Source: Prevotella sp.
Lineage (GTDB): Bacteria > Bacteroidota > Bacteroidia > Bacteroidales > Bacteroidaceae
Length of the DNA stretch: 5,590 bases
Direction of reading: 5' to 3'
Assembly: GCA_021203705.1 (NCBI GenBank)
Contig: JAJQAR010000311.1
Span: 1-5,590 of the forward strand
Below, in pieces: positions 1 through 5,590 of this stretch. The notes below the pieces were generated by a model. The model was not told where the DNA came from. It was given only the letters and a program-made list of their open reading frames with translations, and made no database searches. The translations under genes and the position numbers were made by a program. Every line of letters begins with the position of its first letter. Position 1 is the first letter of the stretch.

Positions 1-70
1 TAAATAACCATTATAACAGTTAGTTATTGCATTAGTTCGCAAATTTTTTTTCATTATTTTCTTTTAATAC

Positions 71-120
71 AAAAAATTATGTTCGCAAGTTTTATTGATT
101 TTTGCAATAATCTTACGAAC
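71..120 (-). terminator. Intrinsic (rho-independent) terminator ending the operon
   Basis: Plus-strand GTTCGCAAG (81-89) is matched by the inverted CTTACGAAC (112-120), and inside it TTATTG (92-97) by CAATAA (105-110), with loop 98-104. In the minus-strand transcript the single mismatch (86 against 115) becomes a G-U pair, so the 9-bp outer stem is fully paired, the inner stem adds 6 bp, and a small asymmetric bulge separates them. Four bases after the stem (AUAA) comes a run of six U (bases 76-71). The stem lies 53 bases past the stop of the pseudokinase-AAA+ gene. There is no U-run on the plus-strand side, so it is directional. Confidence 0.78.
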
Positions 121-173
121 ATAGCGGATTTATAGTGAACTTTCAACGAACTTATGGTGAATATTCTCAGATT

Positions 174-1934
174 TCACCTGAATCCGATTGGGTTGCGCTG
201 TTTCTTTCCCTCGAACTCGGCTCGGATGTTTTCGAACTGGGCGAGTATGGAAGATGAGACAGAAGGCAGGTCGCCTTTACATTCGTTCAGGGCGGTGAGC
301 ATGGTTTGCATATCGATTTTCTCCTTATCAGCCTTTACCGCAAGCAGTGCAGCCTTGTTGACCAATGAGCAGATGTCCTTAGATACGTAACCTTTCGTTT
401 GCTTGGCAATAAGGGCATAGTCAATGTCATCTGTTGATATGTCCTTGAGATATAATTTCAACAGGGAAATGCGGGATTGCTCATCAGGAGCTGGCACATA
501 AACTTTGATATCCAACCGTCCGCTACGCAAGGCGGCAGGGTCGATGCCCTTCGGGTTGTTGGTTGCTCCGACAACGATAATGCGGTTGTCAGCACAGTTG
601 TTCAGGTGTGTCAGGAACTCGTTCACCTCACCATACTCTGATACGTTGGTATGGCGAGAGCGGTCGGCAATCATCGCATCCAGTTCATCGAGGAACATCA
701 CAGTGGGAGCTTCTTTCTTGGCTTTTTCAAAGAGAGCCGCAATCTTCTCTTGACCACCATGGATGTATGGAGAAGCAACGTCAGAACAACGCACGTACAT
801 ATAATTACAACCCAATTCCTCTGCGAATTTCTCACCGATGAACGTCTTGCCACAACCGGGAGGACCATAAAGAAGAATGCCATTAGGAGCTTTAACGTGC
901 AATTTCGCATATTTCTCAGGTTTTCTGAATATGTCAATTACCTCATCCTGCAAACGCTTTTTCAATTCCTCCATGCCAGCCACGTCAGCAAAACCGTTGC
1001 CTTTCTTAATGTTCTGTTTAGTCTCAGTGGTATCTGTGGCTGCTTTGTTTTTGGGAACATCAAATTTCTGGTAAGATGAGCCTTTTGCCGTAATCTCACC
1101 GCTTAGAGCCAAAAGAAACTCATTGGCACTCTGAAATCTCTTGTCAACATCAGGATCAGTCGCCTTTGCGATGATGTCAAGCAAACTGTCATCAAGTTCA
1201 AAGACTTTCACGTTAGGAATTAGCAACGGCTGTTTCCTTGCATTCAGTATTGCGTTGATCTGCTCCTCCTCATCATAGTTCTTCAAATTGATATGCCATG
1301 GAACTACACCATAGAGCATATAATACATCATAATGCCGACAGAATACAAGTCGGTCAGTGTGGTGTAAACACCCTTGAAAACCTCTGGTGCAAGGAAAAA
1401 CGGGTTTAAGCCGTCCTTTAAGAATTTCACATTGTCGGCAGTCAGTCGTTGAGCATGCCCGAAACCGATTAGGATAGGAACAGGAATGTTTTTCGCCATG
1501 TCAAGCATTATGTTATCGGGAGTGATTTCGTTGTGTATTATAGGTTCATCACCATGATGGAGATATTTCAGGGCATTGAGGACACCAGAAATAATGCGTT
1601 TCATGTCATAAACAGAACAGATTTTATCCCTGTCCATCCTGGCCTTAAGCGTTTCTCCAACGATAAAATCACAAACCATATAAGCATATTTCTGACCGTC
1701 AATCACAATTTCGCCACGGTCAACCATGTGCATGATGTTGGGATGGTTGAGGGAGGCTGCCAACTCAATCTCGATAATTGAATTGGCAGAGCCATCCAAT
1801 TGCTGGTCGGACAACTTCGCCATATTAAATAGCTTCAGGAAATAATTCTTGCCTGAATCATCGTGAACACGGAAAGACTCGGCGTATGAGTTCTTCTTTA
1901 TTTGGAAAGCGACGGTATAATTGCCAATTTGCAT
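174..1934 (-). CDS. Pseudokinase fused to a Cdc48/p97-type AAA+ ATPase
   Basis: 586 residues. Residues 1-280 have a protein-kinase fold: YFLKLF with Lys34, Glu55 in helix C followed by NHPNI, IIHNEITPDN (132-141), LIGFGHA (155-161), APE (182-184), DLYSVG and PW, and Arg266. Catalytic positions are changed: the Gly-rich loop is degenerate, HRD is HNE with the Lys two residues on now Thr138, and the DFG Asp is Gly157. Loss of phosphotransfer is predicted; nucleotide or partner binding may remain. Residues 281-314 are a polar linker. Residues 315-575 are one AAA+ domain: FADVAGMEELK, Walker A GPPGCGKT (357-364), pore-loop PYIHGG with Tyr390, Walker B VMFLDELDA (412-420), sensor-1 GATNNP with Asn459, arginine fingers Arg470 and Arg473 in RSGRLD, sensor-2 GYVSKDI, and a p97-D2-like tail PSVSSSILAQFENI. 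It should form an ATP-driven hexameric unfoldase or remodeller in the cytoplasm. The kinase fold begins six residues after the ATG at 1934, which fixes the start. Last gene of the operon, 112 bases after the Hsp70 gene. Confidence 0.94.
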   Translation of the reverse strand: MQIGNYTVAFQIKKNSYAESFRVHDDSGKNYFLKLFNMAKLSDQQLDGSANSIIEIELAASLNHPNIMHMVDRGEIVIDGQKYAYMVCDFIVGETLKARMDRDKICSVYDMKRIISGVLNALKYLHHGDEPIIHNEITPDNIMLDMAKNIPVPILIGFGHAQRLTADNVKFLKDGLNPFFLAPEVFKGVYTTLTDLYSVGIMMYYMLYGVVPWHINLKNYDEEEQINAILNARKQPLLIPNVKVFELDDSLLDIIAKATDPDVDKRFQSANEFLLALSGEITAKGSSYQKFDVPKNKAATDTTETKQNIKKGNGFADVAGMEELKKRLQDEVIDIFRKPEKYAKLHVKAPNGILLYGPPGCGKTFIGEKFAEELGCNYMYVRCSDVASPYIHGGQEKIAALFEKAKKEAPTVMFLDELDAMIADRSRHTNVSEYGEVNEFLTHLNNCADNRIIVVGATNNPKGIDPAALRSGRLDIKVYVPAPDEQSRISLLKLYLKDISTDDIDYALIAKQTKGYVSKDICSLVNKAALLAVKADKEKIDMQTMLTALNECKGDLPSVSSSILAQFENIRAEFEGKKQRNPIGFR

Positions 1935-2046
1935 GGTTGAAGTTAAAAGTTAATAGTTAAAAGTTAAAAGTTCGATTTCGCTTGAGGGCATTTCTTCTTC
2001 AGATTTCTATTAGGGATTTTCTGATTTAAATTTTTGCAATGAGTTC
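1935..2046 (-). promoter_or_regulatory. 112-base leader between the Hsp70 and pseudokinase-AAA+ genes
   Basis: This is the only gap of note inside the operon; the other junctions are 16 and 13 bases. It is AT-rich and carries the 7-base tandem repeat next to the ATG. It also holds a possible 13-codon leader ORF, ATG at 1991 to TAA at 1950-1952 (MPSSEIELLTFNY), preceded by an A/G-rich GAAGAAGAA and read through most of the repeat. The frame may be chance. No terminator with a U-run was found, so read-through from the Hsp70 gene is expected, and a clear TTTG/TAnnTTTG promoter pair was not found either. The spacing hints at separate control of the last gene, no more. Confidence 0.35.
1941..1972 (-). 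repeat. Tandem 7-base repeat (AACTTTT) in the leader of the pseudokinase-AAA+ gene
   Basis: On the plus strand the units are AGTTAAA (1941-1947), AGTTAAT (1948-1954), AGTTAAA (1955-1961), AGTTAAA (1962-1968) and a partial AGTT (1969-1972): about 4.6 copies with one mismatch. On the coding strand this is AACTTTT repeated, ending 6 bases before the ATG at 1934. Each full unit junction contains TAACTTTT, which matches the Bacteroidota -7 box TAnnTTTG except for the last base. No convincing TTTG -33 box is seen at the right distance, so promoter function is not claimed. Short tandem repeats of this kind can vary in copy number by strand slippage. Confidence 0.85.
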
Positions 2047-4596
2047 TCAGTTGTTGCTTTGTCGCAGGAGACCTTCGTTCTGAGGCTTCTGCTGCTTACT
2101 TGGGCGCATACTGAAAAGTTGATTCAGGATAGGGCGGTATTCCTGAACAGAGGTGTTACCAGAATTTACGAGTTGCATACCTTGGTCAACGAGAGTTCTT
2201 GCCCTTGAAATATCCGACCATTTTTCCTCATAAAATGTAGTGTTCCAATGCCTTAGCCACCAGATATGGTATTCAATTTCAGCTATTTCATAGTCAAAGT
2301 TAATGATTTTCTGCCGAAGTTTCTTAGCCACTTCTATATCCTTTGCCTTAATCGCTCTATCTACATCAGCTTTGAAATCCTTCACACGGGCAGTAGTCTT
2401 GTCGTTGCCATACTTATTGTTGTCTGTAACCAACTCATTGTATCTATATCTGAGACTGTTTTCCATGCGCTGCCAGTCACCGAGCGAATACTCTGTGTCT
2501 ATCTTACTTAGGATTTCCTTGAGACGCTCAACCGCCTTGTCACGGGCATCACGCCCTTGTGCTTTGTCGTACTGGTCAGCTGCTGCTTCCAATTCCTGAG
2601 ATAGATAGTCGTCGTTCAGGTCATCCAACTTATTCCTTGCACTGGCGATTTCTGATTTATATACATCGTAACCTTTATCAGACTGCCTGTAATCCTGCAT
2701 TTTCTGCACCAACTCGATTTGCCTGTCAAGATAAGGAATGTCAACAATGAAACTGTCGATAGTGCCCGATTTCTCTGCATGAACTGTTATGTTCAGTTCA
2801 CTGTCAGAAGGGAGGTAAGATGGCAAATCATCACCCGTGATAATCAAGTCGCTTACATGTGTGCAATACAGCATTTTCAGTTTCTTGTGCTCAGTGGCAA
2901 GTTGGTCGATATCCTGGTCAGTCTGCAAAATCGGAATGATGAGTTTGTCTGTTGACATGCCGGGTCGGATGCTCTTGTAGGTATATAATTTCTTTACATT
3001 CTTTCCATAGCCAGGCAGAGGCATATTCTTCTTCAACCCATCCAATGGCGTGAACACCACATCATCATTTTCATCTGTACTTGCAATACCATAGTGGAGC
3101 GGCATCACGGCATCGCCGATTCCGTCAATACCTTGGATAATAGACACCGAATTAGGCTCACAGTCCAACTTATCGCCAACAGAGTTGTAGCACATTATTG
3201 AGAAAACATTTGTGGCATTATGCTTGAGACGGAGCTCCACGACATTGCCTTCAGACGAAATTGGAGTCTTGCCAGTGGAGAATTCCCCATCGTTTCTCAC
3301 GAAATCAACGAACACAGTATTTTCAGTGTAGCCCATGCATTTGTCTTTCAAGAACACAACGGCCGCATACTCAACATCCTCAACTGATGTACTTTTTACA
3401 GACACCTCTAACTGGATTTTTGAACGGTCTCTACGGGAATCGACTATCTCCTCTGGCACATCAATAGTAGAGCCATAAAGTGCGGCACCGCAAGCAACGG
3501 CAGTCATCGGGTCAATACTCGTGTCAACATTAGGTGTTACCTGTTGCCGGAGCATGTTGCGCAAAACGGGCGAGTAAGTGGGACCGCCTACTAATATCAG
3601 CGCACCTAACTGTTCGCCAGTAAGGTTGTTCTTCTTCAGTAATCGGTTTGTTATGTCAATAGCCTGTTGGAAAATGGGACATTCTATCTTTTCAAGATCT
3701 TCTTGTGTAATTGTCAAGTCAAGTTCAAAATCATTCTCATCATCATCGCAACCGTAATCCTCTCCTAGATCAGTTTGAAGAGCATAACTGTCATTGAAAG
3801 AGAGATTGATTTTCGCCTCCTCCGCCTTTGCCTTCCACATACCCTTGAAAGCATCGTTTTTCAGGCACTCGTCTATTGTGTAATTCTTTTTGAGATATGG
3901 AATAATGATATGCTCCACAATGGCGTTGTCAATATCCTTACCGCCAAGGTGGTTGTTGCCGGCAGTATCAACTGCCTTCATTATGCCGTCCTCGATTTTC
4001 ATAAGGGCAGCGTCAAATGTACCACCGCCAAGGTCGAACACGAGCCAGTAAGCGTTTTTCATTTTTGAGCCAAGACCGTATGCAACTGAGGCTGCGACTG
4101 GCTCCTGAATAAGTTCAAAATGGTCAAAGCCCGCTAACTTTGCAGCTGCCTTTGTCGCATCTTTCTGTGTGTTGTTGAACAAGGCAGGAACGGTGATAAC
4201 AGCCTCCTTGACATCATCATCGTTAACGTATGAGCGGAGAGTTTTAAGTACTTCAGCAGAAAGTTGTTCGGGTGATAGGGTAGGTTCAAGTCCATTTCTT
4301 TCCAAGTTGCTGCTGAACAATTTTTCAGTAGTACCCATTATACGTTTGAACTCGATGAATGTGTTTGACTTGTATTTCTCCTGTTTTAAGAAAGCCATAC
4401 ACATATCCTTACCGAGTTGAGCGTATGATTTCTGTCCCACCACAAAGCGTGCCTTTGGCGTGACGTGGACACAAGAAGGCGTAACATCACCTTGAAGCGG
4501 ACTTTTCTTTACCACCGCTTTACCATTCTCAAATTTTGCTATAGACGAGTTGGTTGTACCAAGATCTATACCATAAATAATCTTGTTGCTTTTCAT
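2047..4596 (-). CDS. Hsp70-family chaperone with inserted beta domain and long helical C-terminus
   Basis: 849 residues against about 640 for DnaK. The N-terminal ATPase domain (about 1-383) is complete: phosphate-1 motif GIDLGTTNSS (9-18), Lys84 in IEFKRIMG (DnaK K70), ITVPALFNN (134-142), Glu165 in IQEPVAASVAYGL (DnaK E171), phosphate-2 motif FDLGGGTFD (187-195, with Thr193 as DnaK T199), HLGGKDID, and adenosine motif ILVGGPTYSPV. ATP hydrolysis is therefore likely. The usual DVLLLDV linker is not seen. Residues 384-493 form an extra beta-rich stretch, then an SBD-like part starts at MPLHYGIAS (498-506; compare TPLSLGIET) and runs to about 622. Residues 623-849 are mostly helical, with a Trp-rich patch (W779, W780, W784, W793). 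There is no EEVD end. ATG 4596 is preferred over ATG 4617 because it leaves the usual short lead-in to GIDLGTTNS and shares its leader with the gene before it; 4617 would overlap that gene by 8 bases and give 856 residues. Acts in the cytoplasm, probably with the GrpE-like protein encoded just upstream. Confidence 0.95.
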   Translation of the reverse strand: MKSNKIIYGIDLGTTNSSIAKFENGKAVVKKSPLQGDVTPSCVHVTPKARFVVGQKSYAQLGKDMCMAFLKQEKYKSNTFIEFKRIMGTTEKLFSSNLERNGLEPTLSPEQLSAEVLKTLRSYVNDDDVKEAVITVPALFNNTQKDATKAAAKLAGFDHFELIQEPVAASVAYGLGSKMKNAYWLVFDLGGGTFDAALMKIEDGIMKAVDTAGNNHLGGKDIDNAIVEHIIIPYLKKNYTIDECLKNDAFKGMWKAKAEEAKINLSFNDSYALQTDLGEDYGCDDDENDFELDLTITQEDLEKIECPIFQQAIDITNRLLKKNNLTGEQLGALILVGGPTYSPVLRNMLRQQVTPNVDTSIDPMTAVACGAALYGSTIDVPEEIVDSRRDRSKIQLEVSVKSTSVEDVEYAAVVFLKDKCMGYTENTVFVDFVRNDGEFSTGKTPISSEGNVVELRLKHNATNVFSIMCYNSVGDKLDCEPNSVSIIQGIDGIGDAVMPLHYGIASTDENDDVVFTPLDGLKKNMPLPGYGKNVKKLYTYKSIRPGMSTDKLIIPILQTDQDIDQLATEHKKLKMLYCTHVSDLIITGDDLPSYLPSDSELNITVHAEKSGTIDSFIVDIPYLDRQIELVQKMQDYRQSDKGYDVYKSEIASARNKLDDLNDDYLSQELEAAADQYDKAQGRDARDKAVERLKEILSKIDTEYSLGDWQRMENSLRYRYNELVTDNNKYGNDKTTARVKDFKADVDRAIKAKDIEVAKKLRQKIINFDYEIAEIEYHIWWLRHWNTTFYEEKWSDISRARTLVDQGMQLVNSGNTSVQEYRPILNQLFSMRPSKQQKPQNEGLLRQSNN

Positions 4597-4609
4597 ATTT
4601 TTTTGTATT
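4597..4609 (-). promoter_or_regulatory. A-rich translation start context of the Hsp70 gene
   Basis: The 13 bases between the TAA of the GrpE-like gene and the ATG at 4596 read AATACAAAAAAAT on the coding strand, with no Shine-Dalgarno block. Together with the last A of the stop codon they repeat the AAATACAA core seen before the ATG at 5527. The tight spacing makes translational coupling with the gene before it likely. A second ATG at 4617 overlaps that gene's stop by 8 bases (ATGATTAA) and is the alternative. Confidence 0.5.
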
Positions 4610-5527
4610 TTAATCATCGTTAAATTCCACTACTACTTCAGCCGCCTGGATAAGTTTGCCATTGTAAGAGACTTGCGGCTTAATCACTCTTTTAATGCGG
4701 TTAGTGCCTGGCTCTAAGTCCTCGTTATATTCCATTGTGGCTACTATATTGTCACCCTCGTGATACTCACGTCCGAGCATTTCGGGGATGTCATATTGTT
4801 TGCTTTTAAGAGTTGTAAGGAGAGCTTTCGCTCTGTTTTTCAGTTGAGAAACGCCTTTAACAGAACTGTCCATATAATTGAGGTTTTGTTGAATACGGGT
4901 CAATTCGTTAGCAACGGCAATTGCTAATGAATGGTCTTGTTCCTTAGGTTGCGAAGCCACTTTACTTGTTATTTCTATATTCTTTTCAAGCAGTTCGATT
5001 GTCTTGCTGTCGGCATCGGTCAACTTGCTTTCCAATGATATTTGCATGGCTTTCAACTGGTTTATATTATCGGAAAAAGAATCAACAAGTCGGGTGCTTT
5101 TTTTGTTTTTCTTTCGATGAAAGATAAAAGCAAATAATGCTAATAATATTGCAATTATAGCTAAGCCAATTGCAAGCATGAACTTTGTGTTGACAACTGA
5201 GGTCAATTTAGTGGTGATAGTATTCATGCCTTGTTTAGCGACATTTATACTGTCAATAGAGGAGCCGAGTTGCAGCTTGTTATCTTTTACCTGCAATTCG
5301 AGAGAATCGATATGAGATTGCTGTACTGATATGATTTCATTCAACATACGGATATCTTTGTACTGCGCCTTATATTTCTCTTTCAAAGAGTTTATTTCTT
5401 CAGACAGTTGGTCAAACTGGTTTTCTGGCACTGATATATCGTTGTTGCCCTGTGAGAAACAACAATTCATGCTTGCGAAAGACATCAAAAAGATGTACAA
5501 TGTTATAATTTTTTCTTTTATATTCAT
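4610..5527 (-). CDS. Membrane-anchored GrpE-like protein: signal peptide, extracytoplasmic coiled coil, TM helix, cytoplasmic GrpE-like domain
   Basis: 305 residues. Residues 1-26 look like a signal peptide or first TM segment: basic MNIKEK, a hydrophobic stretch, then a Cys pair at 22-23. Residues 35-112 are a charged coiled coil. Residues 116-136 are a strong TM helix, followed by basic HRKKNKK (137-143), which places the C-terminus in the cytoplasm. Residues 150-195 are again helical. From about 200 to 303 the order of features follows GrpE: a helix with LTTLKSK (237-243), then G-x-x-Y-H near 252, then a beta region with EPGT (272-275), VIKPQVSYNGKLIQAAEVVV (281-300). As I recall it, E. 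coli GrpE has APGN...GYTLNGRTIRAAMVTV at the same place. GrpE drives ADP release from Hsp70, and the next gene encodes an Hsp70, which supports the reading. It is longer than soluble GrpE (about 200 residues) and membrane-bound. The frame stays open to a TTG at 5572 and an ATG at 5560, but those starts overlap the upstream gene and put an odd tail before the signal peptide. The gene is recognised by eye only; exchange activity is inferred. Confidence 0.88.
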   Translation of the reverse strand: MNIKEKIITLYIFLMSFASMNCCFSQGNNDISVPENQFDQLSEEINSLKEKYKAQYKDIRMLNEIISVQQSHIDSLELQVKDNKLQLGSSIDSINVAKQGMNTITTKLTSVVNTKFMLAIGLAIIAILLALFAFIFHRKKNKKSTRLVDSFSDNINQLKAMQISLESKLTDADSKTIELLEKNIEITSKVASQPKEQDHSLAIAVANELTRIQQNLNYMDSSVKGVSQLKNRAKALLTTLKSKQYDIPEMLGREYHEGDNIVATMEYNEDLEPGTNRIKRVIKPQVSYNGKLIQAAEVVVEFNDD

Positions 5528-5543
5528 ATTGTTGTATTTAGTT
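5528..5543 (-). promoter_or_regulatory. A-rich translation start context of the GrpE-like gene
   Basis: The 16 bases between the upstream TAG and the ATG at 5527 read AACTAAATACAACAAT on the coding strand. There is no Shine-Dalgarno purine block; an A-rich leader is the usual start context in Bacteroidota. The core AAATACAA recurs before the Hsp70 ATG at 4596, which supports both chosen starts over the longer alternatives. Confidence 0.5.
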
Positions 5544-5590
5544 CTAATAATCCCAATCATCGTCCCATTCAATTACGATAGGTTCATCAT
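5544..5590 (-). CDS. C-terminal end of an upstream gene with an acidic, Trp-rich tail (partial)
   Basis: Read on the minus strand from the window edge, one frame gives DEPIVIEWDDDWDY and then TAG at 5546-5544. Only these 14 residues are inside the window, so the product cannot be named. It is probably a real gene end, because its stop lies 16 bases before the best start of the next gene, the close spacing expected inside an operon, and because no Met codon of the next gene with a convincing N-terminus lies further upstream. Seven of the 14 residues are acidic and two are Trp. Such tails can be peptide docking sites (compare the acidic C-terminal EEVD of eukaryotic cytosolic Hsp70), but that is speculation here. 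The frame could also be chance, since it is short. Confidence 0.6.
   Translation of the reverse strand, partial: DEPIVIEWDDDWDY

Noticed and set aside
1..70. AT-rich end of the window, checked for a gene, promoter or RNA
   Set aside because: No open frame of note, no tRNA-like fold, and no clear TTTG/TAnnTTTG pair on either strand.
35..88. Direct repeat GTTCGCAA at 35-42 and 81-88, considered as an attachment site or iteron
   Set aside because: Only two 8-base copies, and the second is part of the terminator stem. No integrase, tRNA end or further copies are seen.
651..1079. 142-codon open frame on the plus strand opposite the AAA+ domain
   Set aside because: It lies wholly inside the coding region of the AAA+ domain on the other strand, shows no recognisable domain, and has the mixed composition of an antisense shadow.
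1095..1934. Calling the N-terminal domain an active Ser/Thr kinase
   Set aside because: The HRD Asp, the following Lys and the DFG Asp are all replaced, so catalysis cannot be claimed from the sequence.
1999..2024. Inverted repeat TCAGA/TCTGA after the Hsp70 stop, considered as a terminator
   Set aside because: Only 5 paired bases, AT-rich, and no U-run follows on the minus strand.
4169..4420. 83-codon and similar short plus-strand frames opposite the Hsp70 gene
   Set aside because: They fall within a strongly supported Hsp70 reading frame with many intact family motifs; no family or start signal supports the antisense frames.
4610..5572. Longer start of the GrpE-like protein at TTG 5572 or ATG 5560
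   Set aside because: Both overlap the end of the upstream frame and add residues before a normal MNIKEK signal-peptide start; the ATG at 5527 has a matching A-rich leader.

Overview
The window looks like part of an operon from a member of the Bacteroidota, most likely Bacteroidales. The evidence is an AT-rich genome with moderate-GC genes, no recognisable Shine-Dalgarno sequence before any of the starts, A-rich leaders directly before the ATGs, and a tandem AACTTTT leader repeat of a kind I associate with that group (from memory, not searched). All genes lie on the minus strand, so transcription runs from base 5590 towards base 1. There is no convincing gene on the plus strand.

Layout in transcription order: (1) 5590-5544, the last 14 codons of an upstream gene with a very acidic, aromatic C-terminal tail. 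(2) 5527-4610, a 305-residue membrane protein with a signal-peptide-like N-terminus, an extracytoplasmic coiled coil, one transmembrane helix and a cytoplasmic C-terminus that reads like the second half of GrpE, the nucleotide exchange factor of Hsp70. (3) 4596-2047, an 849-residue Hsp70 with an intact ATPase domain, an extra beta-rich domain between the ATPase and substrate-binding parts, and a long helical C-terminus. (4) A 112-base gap with a tandem 7-base repeat, 1941-1972, just before the next start. (5) 1934-174, a 586-residue protein joining a protein-kinase fold that has lost key catalytic residues (a predicted pseudokinase) to one Cdc48/p97-type AAA+ ATPase domain with intact motifs. 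(6) 120-71, a stem-loop plus U-tract that reads as an intrinsic terminator on the minus strand and ends the operon.

Inferred joint role: the GrpE-like protein would place nucleotide exchange for the dedicated Hsp70 at the inner membrane, under control of an extracytoplasmic coiled coil. The pseudokinase-AAA+ protein would supply a threading or remodelling motor, with the pseudokinase acting as a binding or scaffolding module. The set resembles in outline the DnaK-GrpE-ClpB bichaperone machine, but is built from other parts. No J-domain protein is visible; it may lie upstream or be replaced. Whether the module serves protein quality control, envelope signalling or conflict/defence cannot be told from this window.
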